Shown here: positions 1 through 8,912 of the stretch, piece by piece | Layout of the letters: every line of letters starts with the position of its first letter | Numbering within the stretch: position 1 is the stretch's first letter | Source of the DNA: F1-120-MAGs118 sp013360535 | GTDB lineage: Bacteria > Planctomycetota > UBA1135 > GCA-002686595 | Assembly: GCA_026647215.1 (NCBI GenBank) | Contig: JAPKHC010000012.1 | Coordinates: 1-64,000 of the forward strand | DNA: 64,000 bases | Direction: 5' to 3' | Made by a program: the position numbers and the translations under genes | The notes under the pieces: generated by a model | Database searches by the model: none | Told to the model about the DNA's origin: nothing | The model's input: only the letters and a program-made list of their open reading frames with translations

Positions 1-1872
1 CTCGGCGCGGGTGCGGTCGAGCGCCGCACGCTCGATCTTCTGCTGCGACGCCTTGGCCTCCGCGGCGCGCGACGCGAGGCTCGAGAGCAACGGAGTCGCG
101 GCGAGCGCGTCGGCCGGCGTCTGCTTCACGAACGGCGTGAGCAGCGCGTGGAAACGTCCGGCTTCCGCAGCGCTCTCGTCACTCGCGCTGCGCTGCTCAC
201 CCTCGGCGCGCGCGCGCTCTTCGTTCGCACGCCGGAAGGCCGTCACTGCGGACGCAAACGTCGCGAGGTCGAACGTGCCCACCTCGACTTCGAGCCCGAG
301 GGCCTGCCGCAACGCAGCGCGACGCGCCTCGAGCTCGGTCTCGCGCGGCCGCAGGGCCTCGCGCCGTCGCAGCAGCTCCACCCGGCGAGCTCCGGCCGCG
401 CGCTCGTCCTCGGCCTTGCGGCGCCGTTCGTCGAGCTCGTTGTAACGCGCCTCGACACTCGCGCGCTTCCACTCGACACGTCCGAGGCCGAGGGCGTCGA
501 ACTGGGCCTGGAACGCGCTGCGGCTGTCGCTCGTGACACTCGCGGGCGTGCCGATCCGCGCGCGCCACGCGAGGAACGCGACGACGAGCAGGCCAGCGAA
601 CGAGATCGGATGCACGAACAGGCCGAGCGCGAGCACCGCGAGCGCGAGCAAGGCCAGCGCGATCGATACTTCGTGGCCCCGCGTCGCCAGCGGTGCGGCG
701 GGTTCCGGCGCGTTGAGCCAGCTGCGCAGCGCGGCGAGCGCGGCCGGGAGCTTGTCGGAGTCCTGCGCCGACGACGACGGCTCCGGCACGAGCCCGAGCT
801 CCGCCTCGAGCGCCGCCGCGTCGGCCTCGAGCGCCTGGGCGTCGCGCAGCAGCCGCTCGAGCTCGGAACCCGCGAGCAGGTCGCTGCGCAACAGCGCCTG
901 TTCGGACAGTTCGCCCGGACAGGCCGCCCGCGCGGCCTCGCAGGCCTGCTCGCGACCGGCGAGCGCGCGCTGCGCCTCGTCGCGCCGCGTCTCGGCGCGC
1001 GCCCAGCGCTCGCGCGCGGCGCCGAGCTCGCCGAGCTGCGCCTCCGTCGGCAACTTCACGAGATCGAGCCGCGCGAGCTGCTGCCGCTCGCGCTGCTCGG
1101 CGTCCTGCGCGTCGCGCAGCGCCTGCTGCAGCTTGCTCTCGCGCTCGCGCCACTTGTCGAGCCGCGCCCGCTCGTCGCCCCGCAGGCGTTCCATGCCCGT
1201 CGGCAGCGCCGCGCGGCGCGCGAGCTGGTCCTCGAGGCTCGCGCGCGCCGCACGCAGCTCGATCAGCGCCTCGAGCAACGACTGCTCCGCGGCCTGCCGC
1301 TCTGCCTCCGCGAGCTGGCGTTCGAGCTCGCCGAGCTCGTCGACCTGCGCCTGCAGCGCCTCCTGCTCGCGGCGGATCTCCTGCGTCTCCTTGCGCGCGC
1401 GCTCGAGCTCGCGCCGCGGTCCACGCGCGCTCTGCTCATGCCAGCGCTGCTCGGCCACCAGCGCGTCGAAGTCGAATCCGCCGCTCATCTGGCGCCGGAT
1501 CTCGCCCTCGAAGTCCGCGGCCTCGGCGCGCGCGATATCCTCGAAGCTGACGAGGAAGCTGCGCGCGAGATCGACGCTGGGCAGCTCCGGCGGAGCGCTC
1601 GCCTCGCCGTTGCGCGTCCAGCGCACGAGCGAGCCGTCGCGGCGCACGTGCCAGGTTGTCTCGCCCGCGCGGAACTGCGCCTCGATCTCGAGGCCTTCGC
1701 TTTGCACGAGCGTGGGCCACAACACCGCACGCACCGCGCGCACGAGGCTCGACTTGCCGATGCCGTTGGGCCCGTGGATCACGGTCAGGCCGCTGCCGAG
1801 CTCCGCCTCGCCCAGCACGAACGGAGCGTCGATTCCCGGCAGGCGCCGGAGCTCGAGGCGCACGAGCTTCAT
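1..1872 (-). CDS. yhaN: YhaN-like AAA/SMC-type ATPase with central membrane hairpin (partial)
   Basis: The N-terminal 624 codons are present and the frame runs off the left edge of the window. The start is the ATG at 1872-1870, which overlaps the stop of the upstream phosphoesterase by 4 bases (ATGA). Residues 1-50 are the usual SMC/Rad50 opening with a Walker A motif GPNGIGKSS near residue 40. Long Arg/Glu/Ala/Leu-rich coiled coil follows. Near residues 403-437 lies a hydrophobic stretch that reads as one or two membrane helices inside the coiled coil. This is the known layout of the YhaN family (COG4717) and is not found in soluble SbcC. With the adjacent YhaO-like nuclease it probably forms a membrane-tethered SbcCD-like DNA-processing complex. 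The C-terminal Walker B half is outside the window. The family call is good; the function is inferred. Confidence 0.82.
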   Translation of the reverse strand, partial: MKLVRLELRRLPGIDAPFVLGEAELGSGLTVIHGPNGIGKSSLVRAVRAVLWPTLVQSEGLEIEAQFRAGETTWHVRRDGSLVRWTRNGEASAPPELPSVDLARSFLVSFEDIARAEAADFEGEIRRQMSGGFDFDALVAEQRWHEQSARGPRRELERARKETQEIRREQEALQAQVDELGELERQLAEAERQAAEQSLLEALIELRAARASLEDQLARRAALPTGMERLRGDERARLDKWRERESKLQQALRDAQDAEQRERQQLARLDLVKLPTEAQLGELGAARERWARAETRRDEAQRALAGREQACEAARAACPGELSEQALLRSDLLAGSELERLLRDAQALEADAAALEAELGLVPEPSSSAQDSDKLPAALAALRSWLNAPEPAAPLATRGHEVSIALALLALAVLALGLFVHPISFAGLLVVAFLAWRARIGTPASVTSDSRSAFQAQFDALGLGRVEWKRASVEARYNELDERRRKAEDERAAGARRVELLRRREALRPRETELEARRAALRQALGLEVEVGTFDLATFASAVTAFRRANEERARAEGEQRSASDESAAEAGRFHALLTPFVKQTPADALAATPLLSSLASRAAEAKASQQKIERAALDRTRAE

Positions 1873-3149
1873 GCGCCGCCTCCGGCCCCGTCCACGAGCC
1901 GCTCGAGCAGCGCGAAGCCCTGTTCCGACAGCTCGCGCACGAGCGTTTCCTCGTCGCACGGCACGATTTCCGGCAGCACGAAGCTCGGGTAGCTGCGCAG
2001 CGTCTCCTCGCGCCGACGCGCCTCGCGCACGAGCTCGGCCCGCAGCGGCGAGCCCGGCTCCTGCAGCGCGAGCAGCCGGCGCGCGAGCCCTCCGGCGGCG
2101 TGCTGCTGGCGGGCGAGCGTCGTGAGATCGAGCTCCGGCTGCGTGTGGTCCTCGAGCTTCTCGAGGAAGAACGTGAGCGCACCCGTCGTCACGGGCGTGC
2201 CTTGTGCGAGCTCGCGCAGCTGCTGCACGAGCTCGCGCCGGCGCCGCGAACGTCCGCGCACGGCGAGCCGCACCGCGACGAGCTCGGCCGCACCCCAGGC
2301 GCGCGCCGGGTCTCCCGCGGCCGCCTCGAACAGGCGCACGAGCTGGCTTTCGACCTGCTCCGGCGTCGAACTGGCGTCGACGTGGAGCTCGAGCGCCTCC
2401 CAGCGCAAGCGCGCGAGCGGCAAGTGCTCGAACGTGAAGCTGCCCGCGCTCCCGACGCGCACGCTCCACGGCCCGCGGCGCCCCTGCTCACCGGCGTCGA
2501 GGCCGACGAGCGAGCCGAGATAGCCGAGCGAATCCTGCGCGGAATCCAGCGTCGGCTGGTGCACGTGACCGAGCAGCCAGCCATCGAAGCCGCAGGACGC
2601 GAGCAGCGTGCGCCGCAGCGGAGCGTGGTAGCTCGCGCTCGCGTCGAGCTCGCCGTGCACGACGCCGAGGGTCGGCAGGTTCGCACGCCCGCGCAGCGCC
2701 GCGGGCAGGCTCGCGACGGGATCTTCCGTGACGCGCGCGCGCGGAAACGACCAACCGACGAGGCGCAGCGTGGTCTGGTCGCGCCCGCTCAGCTCGAGCT
2801 CCTCCCACGCACCGCCCGCGCCGATCAGGCGCAGCCCCGCGATCTCGCGCGCGAGCCGCGGCAGCACTTCGACATCGTGGTTGCCGACCACCGCGACGAC
2901 ACGAATGCCCGCGGCGAGCAGCTTCTCGACACCTTGCTTGAGCGGCGAGTAGGCCTCGAGAAAGTTGCGGTCGTGGTCGACGACGTCGCCGAGCAGCACG
3001 ACCGCGTCGACCTTGCGACGCAGCGCCTCCTCGACCGCCTCGCGCCAGGCTGCCCGCGGCGAGAAGCGCTCGGGCTCGAACCCGGCCGGCAGCCCTTGCG
3101 GAGTGCGACCGAGATGGATGTCACCGACGGCGAAGAGTTCGAAGGCCAT
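1869..3149 (-). CDS. yhaO: SbcD/YhaO-like metallophosphoesterase (DNA exonuclease subunit)
   Basis: The 426-residue protein is a calcineurin-like phosphoesterase of the Mre11/SbcD/YhaO group. The metal-binding motifs are in order: GDIHLG (9-14), GDVVD (54-58), GNHD (89-92), a VVHGE His near 165 and GHVH (194-197). About 230 further residues follow the nuclease core, as expected for the capping and ATPase-contact regions. The ATG at 3149 is the natural start because the first motif begins only 8 residues in. The gene overlaps the ATPase gene by 4 bases, so the two are translationally coupled as in Bacillus yhaO-yhaN. The expected activity is Mn-dependent DNA end processing with the neighbouring ATPase. 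This is inferred from family membership. Confidence 0.88.
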   Translation of the reverse strand: MAFELFAVGDIHLGRTPQGLPAGFEPERFSPRAAWREAVEEALRRKVDAVVLLGDVVDHDRNFLEAYSPLKQGVEKLLAAGIRVVAVVGNHDVEVLPRLAREIAGLRLIGAGGAWEELELSGRDQTTLRLVGWSFPRARVTEDPVASLPAALRGRANLPTLGVVHGELDASASYHAPLRRTLLASCGFDGWLLGHVHQPTLDSAQDSLGYLGSLVGLDAGEQGRRGPWSVRVGSAGSFTFEHLPLARLRWEALELHVDASSTPEQVESQLVRLFEAAAGDPARAWGAAELVAVRLAVRGRSRRRRELVQQLRELAQGTPVTTGALTFFLEKLEDHTQPELDLTTLARQQHAAGGLARRLLALQEPGSPLRAELVREARRREETLRSYPSFVLPEIVPCDEETLVRELSEQGFALLERLVDGAGGGA

Positions 3150-3203
3150 GGAGCAACGACCGGAAGGCGCACAGCCTGCGGCTGGACCTTGGACAAGGGC
3201 TGT

Positions 3204-3569
3204 CTAATGTCGCGCGTGCGACTCGTACTTGTCGAACGTCAGCGCCCGCTCGAGCGCCGCGAGGTCGACGTCCTCGCGCACGATCAGCGTCGCCGTGCCG
3301 GCCTCCTGATCGACGGCCGCCTCGCGCACGCCGGCGACCGCCACCGCGGCGGCGTGCACCTTCGGGCGACAGCCGCCGCAGCACATGCCCTCGACCTCGA
3401 ACACGCGCACGACCTCGCCCGCGGCGGGCTGGCTCGTGAGCACGAGCGGCGTCGTCTCCTGCTTCGCGTTCTGGGGCGCGACGTAGGTCGGGTCCTGGGT
3501 CTTCAGCATCACGGCGGCCGTGGCACCGGCGGCGATCAGCAACAGGGCGGCGATGGCGGGCTTGTTCAT
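3204..3569 (-). CDS. Secreted or membrane-anchored heavy-metal-associated (HMA) domain protein
   Basis: The protein has 121 residues. An N-terminal hydrophobic segment (5-22) looks like a signal anchor or signal peptide. After a short linker there is an HMA/MerP-like domain with the motif GMCCGGC (61-67), where Cys64 and Cys67 fit the family GMxCxxC metal site and Cys63 is an extra ligand candidate. The predicted role is extracytoplasmic binding of a soft metal such as copper or mercury. The ATG at 3569 was preferred to longer upstream in-frame starts because it begins the hydrophobic segment. No P-type ATPase or mer gene is adjacent, so the partner is unknown. Confidence 0.75.
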   Translation of the reverse strand: MNKPAIAALLLIAAGATAAVMLKTQDPTYVAPQNAKQETTPLVLTSQPAAGEVVRVFEVEGMCCGGCRPKVHAAAVAVAGVREAAVDQEAGTATLIVREDVDLAALERALTFDKYESHARH

Positions 3570-3686
3570 GGCGAGTTCCGGACCGGGAGAGCATCGACCG
3601 CGGGTCCGGGGATGTCCAGTCCCCCACTTCGCGCGCGCCGTCCGCGCGCTTGTGGGGCCCGCACGCGGCGGCGAGAATCGGGCGCC

Positions 3687-4280
3687 ATGAGCCACTCCGA
3701 TCCCGTGCGCGCTTCCTTCGACGAGGCCCTCACCACCCTGCAGGCCTTCATGGCGGCGCCCGAGGGCCTTGCGAACGTGCAGCGCTTCGTCGAGCTCGCG
3801 GCCGACACGCTCGCCCGCGGCGGCAAGCTGCTCGCCTGCGGCAACGGCGGCAGCATGTGCGACGCGATGCACTTCGCCGAGGAATGGACCGGCCGTTTCC
3901 GCGGCAACCGCTCGGCCCTGCCCGCGGTCGCCTTTTCCGACCCGAGCCAGCTCACCTGCATCGCCAACGACTTCGGCTTCGACGAGGTCTTCGCGCGTCA
4001 GGTCGAGGCGCTCGGCAAGCCGGGCGACCTGCTCGTGCTGATGTCGACGTCGGGCAATTCACCCAACTGCCTGCGCGCCGTGGAAGAGGCGCACAAGCGC
4101 GATATCAAGGTCGTCGGCCTGCTCGGCAAGGGCGGCGGCAAGCTCAAGGGCATGGTCGACGTGCCGATCGTCGTCCCGCACGCCCAGACCTCGGACCGCA
4201 TCCAGGAAGTGCACATCAAGGTGCTGCACATCGCGATCGAGGCCGTCGAGCGGCGGATGTTCCCGGCGAACTACCGCTGA
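3687..4280 (+). CDS. gmhA: Sedoheptulose-7-phosphate isomerase (SIS domain)
   Basis: The 197-residue protein is a phosphoheptose isomerase of normal length, converting sedoheptulose 7-phosphate to glycero-manno-heptose 7-phosphate for LPS core or surface-glycan heptose. The SIS signature CGNGGS starts at residue 51. Glu65 and His181 match the family's catalytic Glu and His in position. The sugar-phosphate loop STSGNSPN is near 120-127. The ATG at 3687 places the helical N-terminus as in GmhA; longer open frames upstream are GC artefacts. The gene stands alone on the plus strand and its 3' end overlaps the convergent next gene by 10 bp. No other heptose genes are in the window. Confidence 0.92.
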   Translation: MSHSDPVRASFDEALTTLQAFMAAPEGLANVQRFVELAADTLARGGKLLACGNGGSMCDAMHFAEEWTGRFRGNRSALPAVAFSDPSQLTCIANDFGFDEVFARQVEALGKPGDLLVLMSTSGNSPNCLRAVEEAHKRDIKVVGLLGKGGGKLKGMVDVPIVVPHAQTSDRIQEVHIKVLHIAIEAVERRMFPANYR

Positions 4281-4825
4281 CCGCCGCCGAGGAAGCGGCG
4301 ACCGCGGCGCTCGAGGAAGCGTTGGACCTTCTGGCGCTGCTCGGGCGTGAGGGAGTCGATCAGCGGACGGACGTGCGGCTTGACGCGTTCGCGCGTGTCC
4401 TTCACCAGCGGCTTCAGTTCCTCGCGGAGCACCTGACGCGCGCTTTCGACGTCGCCGTTGCGGCGCAGGTCGCGCGCACGGCCGGCGATCTCGCGGGCGC
4501 GCTCGCGCACGTCGTCGCGGATCGGGGCGAGCTCGCGCCGCGCCTGTTCCGCGGCGGCGCGCTGCTCGTCGGTGAGCTTGAGGTGCTCGCGCACGCGCTG
4601 GCGCAGCTCGTCCCGCTGGGCGGGCGTGATCTGGCCGCCGTTCGGACGCTGGTGGCGGCGCATGCCGCGCCGATGGCCGCGCTGGCCCTGTCCCTGTCCC
4701 GCACGGGCACGCTGCGACTGTTCCTGCTGGCGACCGGGCGCCTCGCGGCGACCCTGCTGGACGGTGGCGAAGGCGGCGCCGCTCGCGAGGAGCAGGGCGG
4801 CGAGGGTGAGAAGCTTGGTGTTCAT
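4271..4825 (-). CDS. Spy/CpxP-like LTxxQ-repeat periplasmic protein
   Basis: The 184-residue protein begins with a clear signal peptide (about 1-20, ending near Ala-Phe-Ala). An Arg/Gln/Gly-rich linker follows, then a helical Arg/Glu-rich domain with two LTxEQR motifs (LTDEQR and LTPEQR), the hallmark of Spy/CpxP periplasmic chaperone-like proteins. The ATG at 4825 was chosen because it begins the signal peptide; an in-frame ATG 63 bases upstream would bury it. The gene is convergent with gmhA. Binding of misfolded envelope proteins or metals is known for the family but is only inferred here. Confidence 0.72.
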   Translation of the reverse strand: MNTKLLTLAALLLASGAAFATVQQGRREAPGRQQEQSQRARAGQGQGQRGHRRGMRRHQRPNGGQITPAQRDELRQRVREHLKLTDEQRAAAEQARRELAPIRDDVRERAREIAGRARDLRRNGDVESARQVLREELKPLVKDTRERVKPHVRPLIDSLTPEQRQKVQRFLERRGRRFLGGGQR

Positions 4826-4925
4826 GGCGTTGGCTCCGTTGCGGATACGCCCACTGAAACCCTGCGTTGGCGGCGGAGTTCCGCTCACCGTCGTTCAGGG
4901 CTTGTTTCGCCGGGAAATCCCGGGG

Positions 4926-5918
4926 CTAGTCCCGCGACAGCGCACGCAGGAACGCCACGAGGGCCTTTCGCTCCTCCACCGTCGCGTCGAAAGGCTCGAG
5001 CAGCCCATCGCGCGTCGCGTGTGGCCTGCCCCCTTCGACGTAGAAGTCGACGACCTCGTCGAGCGTGGCGAAGCTGCCGTCGTGCATGTACGGCGCCGTG
5101 AACTCGAGCGCACGCAGCGTCGCCGTCTTGAAGCGCCCGCGATCCTCCGCGGCACCGGTGATCGCCATGCGCGCGGGCTCCGCCACGCCGTCGACGGCCC
5201 CGACGCCCGTCGAGTGGAACTGCTCGTCCGAAAAGTTCGGGCCCGAGTGGCACTTCCAGCAGCCGCCGCGGCTCTCGAACAGCCACATGCCCGTGCGCTC
5301 TTCCTTCGAGAGGCCCTTCACGCCGCCGACGCGGAAGCGATCGATCGGGCTGTCGCCCTTCTGCAGGCGCCGCACGAACTGCGCGATCGCCTTCGCGAGC
5401 GTCTCGCGTGACAGCTCCCCGTAGGCACGCTCGAAGGCGCCGGGGTACCCGCCGTCGGCGCGCAGCCGCTCGAGCGCATCGGGAATCGGCAACGCCATCT
5501 CGTCGGGATTCTCGAGCGGCATCAGCGCCTGCTCCTCGAGCGAGGCCGCGCGCCCATCCCACATCTGCAGCGTGGCGTGCCCGCGGTTGAACAAGGTCGG
5601 CGAGTTGCGCTTCGTCAGCTTGCCGCCGACACCGAGCGAGAAGCGCCGCGGGTCCGCGAAGCCATGCTCGGGCTGGTGGCAGCTCGCGCACGACACCGTG
5701 CGATCGAGCGACAGCACGGGATCGAAGAACAGGCGCCGCCCGAGCTCCGTGCGCTCGCTCGTGAACTCGTTGCCCGCCGGGGCGACCAATTCCTCGGGAA
5801 AACCCAGCGGTGCCTCGAGCGGCAGCTCACGCGGCAACGTGTCCTTCGGCAACGGCGCGACGTCCTGCAGGGCGACGGTCGCGAGCGCGGCGACGAACAA
5901 CGTGGCGCGAATCCCCAT
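4926..5918 (-). CDS. Di-heme cytochrome c peroxidase / MauG family protein
   Basis: The 330-residue exported protein has two c-type heme sites, CASCH (77-81) and CWKCH (220-224), with the spacing typical of bacterial cytochrome c peroxidases. The N-terminus (1-17) is a hydrophobic signal sequence. Family landmarks include RRLFFDPVLS before the first heme, the TKRNSPTLFN-type segment after it and TAPYMHDGS near the C-terminus. The expected activity is periplasmic peroxide reduction, or MauG-like oxidation of a protein or small molecule. The ATG at 5918 begins the signal peptide; the much longer frame upstream is spurious. It lies 10 bases after the minus-strand gene upstream of it, so co-transcription is likely. 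Confidence 0.88.
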   Translation of the reverse strand: MGIRATLFVAALATVALQDVAPLPKDTLPRELPLEAPLGFPEELVAPAGNEFTSERTELGRRLFFDPVLSLDRTVSCASCHQPEHGFADPRRFSLGVGGKLTKRNSPTLFNRGHATLQMWDGRAASLEEQALMPLENPDEMALPIPDALERLRADGGYPGAFERAYGELSRETLAKAIAQFVRRLQKGDSPIDRFRVGGVKGLSKEERTGMWLFESRGGCWKCHSGPNFSDEQFHSTGVGAVDGVAEPARMAITGAAEDRGRFKTATLRALEFTAPYMHDGSFATLDEVVDFYVEGGRPHATRDGLLEPFDATVEERKALVAFLRALSRD

Positions 5919-5928
5919 GGCGCAGGTT

Positions 5929-7002
5929 TCAGTCGACGAGCTCCACGAGCCGCGCGGAGTCCCAGGCTTCGGTCGCCGAGGCGTTGGTGCGTTCGAGCGG
6001 GACGCGCAGGCCCGCGACCTCCACCCAATGGCCGAACAGCTCGATGCGGTCGCCGACGCGCGCGTTCGCGAGCCGCCGCAGGCCGCGCTGGCCGAGCAGC
6101 TCGCCCGTCGCCTCGTCGACGAGCCACACCACGCGCACCCCGTCGCAGCCGAGCTCGAGCGCGCGACCGAGCGCATGGCGCTCGCCGACCTGCCACTCGA
6201 CCCGTCCCGCATCGCGCGCCGTCGCGCGTCCGGCGACGAGCTCGCGGGCGAGGGCCAGCGGCTCGCGCAGCATCTCGCGCCGCAACGCGCCGAGCTGGCT
6301 CGCGTCGAGCGCACGCTCCGGCGTCTTCTTCGAGCGCGCCCAGCCGCGTGCGCCCTCGGCCGCGAAGGTCGCGTCGTTCCACCACGCGCTGTCGTTCCAA
6401 TCGCTGCGATCGACGTAGCGCCCACCGCGGCCGAGCACGCGCAGGTTGCTCACCTTCCACAGCGTCTCGCCCTGCTTCTCCTCGTGTTCCTCGACGAGGG
6501 CAAGGTCGCCGGAGGAGCGCCGTGAGCCTCCGAGCCACAACGCGGTGCGAAGCGCGAGCCGCGTGCCGTTCTCGTCAGGCTCGACGCTCTCGGGCGCGGG
6601 CTCGAGAAACGCCGCAGGGTCGCCTTGAAAGGCCTTCAGGCACGCATCGCTCGCCGCGAGGTACACGCGCCCGGCGTGCACGCAGTGGCGCGCGGCCGAG
6701 CAAGCGCCCGACAGCGGCCCCATGCGCGCGCAACCGCCGCCAAAAGCGAGCTCGAAGCGTTCGGGCTCGGCCACGAACCGGTCGCGCGAGCCTGCGTCCA
6801 CGAAGCGGTACGCGAAGTTGCCGCGCACGACCTCGAGCTCCGCGCGCCCCGGCGTCTCCTCGCCACGCTCGATCAGGGCGACCACGTCGAACTCGATTCT
6901 GTCGGGCCCCGCGGGCGGTGCTGCGGGTCCGAGCGGCAACGGCTCGAGCTGCGGCGCCGCGCAGGCGCCGAGAAGAACAAGGGCAAGTACGGCGAGCCGC
7001 AT
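5929..7002 (-). CDS. YHS-domain-like lipoprotein
   Basis: The 357-residue protein starts with a lipoprotein signal (lipobox LGAC, Cys14). Residues about 50-130 resemble a YHS/TRASH metal-binding domain: an aromatic FAYRFVDAGSRDRFVAEPE stretch, then GGGCARMG, CSAARHC and a second 'vylaasdaclkaFqgdP' block that looks like a second YHS-type half. The remaining 220 residues match nothing I recognise. The ATG at 7002 overlaps the stop of the upstream gene (TGATG), so the two are translationally coupled. The cysteine/histidine content and the neighbouring heme peroxidase suggest metal or redox work in the envelope, but no enzymatic function can be assigned. Confidence 0.65.
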   Translation of the reverse strand: MRLAVLALVLLGACAAPQLEPLPLGPAAPPAGPDRIEFDVVALIERGEETPGRAELEVVRGNFAYRFVDAGSRDRFVAEPERFELAFGGGCARMGPLSGACSAARHCVHAGRVYLAASDACLKAFQGDPAAFLEPAPESVEPDENGTRLALRTALWLGGSRRSSGDLALVEEHEEKQGETLWKVSNLRVLGRGGRYVDRSDWNDSAWWNDATFAAEGARGWARSKKTPERALDASQLGALRREMLREPLALARELVAGRATARDAGRVEWQVGERHALGRALELGCDGVRVVWLVDEATGELLGQRGLRRLANARVGDRIELFGHWVEVAGLRVPLERTNASATEAWDSARLVELVD

Positions 7003-7580
7003 CACTTCCTCCGCGTGTAGACCATGTGCATCGACTTCACGCGCTCGCTGCCGCGGTACTCGTACATCGTCATCGTGTGGCGGTCGGGGCTCTCGACGCG
7101 GATCTCCTCGAAACCCTCGACGGGCTTGCCCGAGACCGGATCGGTGCCGAGCGTCTGCAGCACGAAGCTCTTGCCGCCCTCGAGGTCGCGGCCGCGCGAG
7201 ATCATCAGCGCCGTCGACGAGTTGTCGAGCCAAGTGCCGACGTAGTGCTGCCCCGCGATGTCGTAGCCCCACGTGCCGCGGCCCTGGAACGGCATGCCGT
7301 CCATCTCGCCCTCGTAGCGCTGGTCGAGGTAGTGGCCGTCGAGCATCCACTCGGTGCGCATCACGCCCTGCATCTTCGACGGCGGCGCAGCCGGGTCCAT
7401 CCAGAACTCGATCGCGACATCCCAGTCGCCGACGAACACGTCGAGCTTGCGGTGTTCGGCGCCTGGAGTGGCGGCGCGTTGCCACGCGGCCATCATCTCG
7501 TCGGGGGTCGGCTGCTTGGGCGCGGTGGCGCAGGCGGCGAGAGCGAGGCAGGCGAGCGAAAGCAATTTCCTGAGCTGCAT
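7002..7580 (-). CDS. DUF1579-family lipoprotein
   Basis: The 192-residue protein has a lipoprotein signal peptide (lipobox LAAC). The domain matches DUF1579: an F-V-G-D-W segment near residue 50, a hydrophobic-aromatic 'wmLdGryl' strand, then repeated GYD, YVGTWLD and TMTMYEY beta strands, consistent with a small calycin-like barrel. The ATG at 7580 is preferred because a GAAGGA ribosome-binding sequence lies 9 bases upstream. The alternative ATG at 7589 sits directly on that site. It is coupled to the following lipoprotein by a TGATG overlap. Function is unknown. Confidence 0.75.
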   Translation of the reverse strand: MQLRKLLSLACLALAACATAPKQPTPDEMMAAWQRAATPGAEHRKLDVFVGDWDVAIEFWMDPAAPPSKMQGVMRTEWMLDGHYLDQRYEGEMDGMPFQGRGTWGYDIAGQHYVGTWLDNSSTALMISRGRDLEGGKSFVLQTLGTDPVSGKPVEGFEEIRVESPDRHTMTMYEYRGSERVKSMHMVYTRRK

Positions 7581-7726
7581 GGCGGGCATTCCTTCGTGCG
7601 TCACGGGCGGGCGGAACGCCGCGCACGATACCGAACCCCGGGAGGCGCGCGAGAAGCAGCGCGGGCACCCCGGTTGTCGCCGGTGCGCCCGCGGATTCGA
7701 TCTCGATCGGACCTTGGTGGAGCTCA

Positions 7727-7827
7727 GAGACCGTGAAGAAATCACGGTCTCGTAGTCCGCGCCGCCCTGCGGCGCGGCGCAACAAGCATCTGAGAGGTCG
7801 TAGGATCGATTTCTTCACGACCTCTCA
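7727..7827 (-). repeat. Structured repeat element A, beginning at a stop codon
   Basis: Read on the minus strand, the element starts with the TGA of the upstream gene. It forms a first hairpin (8-bp arms GAGGTCGT / ACGACCTC), then the motif ATGCTTGTTGCG, then a second perfect hairpin (CCGCGCCGC / GCGGCGCGG, 3-nt loop), and ends in a third perfect 10-bp hairpin (7727-7736 with 7742-7751). The two outer hairpins carry the same GTGAAGAAATC core in opposite orientations, so the whole element is roughly an inverted repeat. A related copy follows the gene ending at 11216, and the tandem array at 18764-18975 has the same plan. It may act as a transcription terminator, an mRNA 3' stabiliser or a mobile REP-like unit. 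Confidence 0.7.
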
Positions 7828-8781
7828 GCCGCCGCCGCGACCACTGCCGCGGCCACCGCCGGCGCCGGGAGGCAGGCCGCCGCGACGTCCACCGCCGCCG
7901 CCGCCACCGGTGTCGCCGCCCTCGCCACCACCTTCACCCGCGCCACCGCCGGCCTCACCGCCTCGGCCTTCGCCCCGGCGACGCCCACGGCCTTCACCTT
8001 CGCGCGGCACGCCCCAGTAGGACTCCCACTGGCGCTGCAGCCCGGTGTCGAGCTTCGGCGGCTCCTTCGCCACCTCGAAGCCCTTCTTGTTGTCGTTCCA
8101 CCAGCGCGTCCACGCCGTCGATTCCGGCCCGAGGTCGACGCCGGTGAGGCGCGCGATCGAGAGCCGCATGTCGCTGCGCAGGCCGTCCATGCGGTTGGGT
8201 CCGACCATCTTGGAGAGGTCGATCAGCGCTTCGAGCGACTCGACCGTGCGGATGTTGCCGAGCGAGAGGATGCGCGCCTGCGCGGTGAGGTAGGTCTTCT
8301 GGTCGAAAGCGTCTTCCTTGAGCAGCGCGATCGACGACGGGCTGCCGTGGCGCCCGATGGCCTTGACCAGCGCCGGCATCAGCGTGAGGTCGTCGGCGAG
8401 CTTCTTGTGCTCCTTCTTGTAGAAGCCCTGCAGCGCCTCGAGCGCGCTGGGATGTCGCAATTGACCGAGCGTCTCGACCGTCGCCGCGACGACGCTCGCT
8501 TCCTTGTCGCCCAGGCCTTCCTTCGCGGCCGCGACGACGCGTGCATCGACGATCGCGCTCGCCTTGCCGAGCGCATCGAGCTTCTTCGCCGTCGAGCCGT
8601 CCTTGCCGAAGGCCGCCTGCAGGCTCGCGACGCACTCCTCGATCGCCTTCGGATCGGCGGGAGCGCCCGCGGGCGGCTGCTGCGGCCGGCCGCCGGTGCC
8701 ACCACCCTCTGCGGGGGGCGGACCGCCGCCGCCGGGACCTTGGAGCGCGAGAACGAACGCGAGTGCGATGGGCGTGAACAT
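7825..8781 (-). CDS. Secreted HEAT-like protein with Gly/Arg-rich tail
   Basis: The 318-residue protein begins with a short signal sequence, followed by a Gly/Pro-rich linker (16-45). An alpha-helical region (about 50-230) with repeated paired helices resembles HEAT repeats. The last 60 residues are almost only Gly, Arg, Glu and Pro (low complexity). The ATG at 8781 has a GGAG ribosome-binding site 7 bases upstream. The stop codon is embedded in structured repeat A. The role is unknown; HEAT-like secreted proteins are commonly scaffolds. The tail may be a disordered nucleic-acid- or polymer-binding extension. Confidence 0.6.
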   Translation of the reverse strand: MFTPIALAFVLALQGPGGGGPPPAEGGGTGGRPQQPPAGAPADPKAIEECVASLQAAFGKDGSTAKKLDALGKASAIVDARVVAAAKEGLGDKEASVVAATVETLGQLRHPSALEALQGFYKKEHKKLADDLTLMPALVKAIGRHGSPSSIALLKEDAFDQKTYLTAQARILSLGNIRTVESLEALIDLSKMVGPNRMDGLRSDMRLSIARLTGVDLGPESTAWTRWWNDNKKGFEVAKEPPKLDTGLQRQWESYWGVPREGEGRGRRRGEGRGGEAGGGAGEGGGEGGDTGGGGGGGRRGGLPPGAGGGRGSGRGGG

Positions 8782-8912
8782 GCTGGATCTCCGGGGGACT
8801 CTGGGGTCCGTGAGCATCGACCCCAAGCCCCGTTGGGTGCAACCTCCAACCCTTGGCAGGCGCCGAAGTTCCGCGGGCGGGACTGGGCCGCAGTCCGCAG
8901 GCGCCGCTGCGC

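Noticed and set aside
148..1992. A 614-codon plus-strand frame opposite the YhaN-like gene
   Set aside because: It has the same shadow character. The minus-strand frame carries a Walker A motif, coiled coil and membrane segment.
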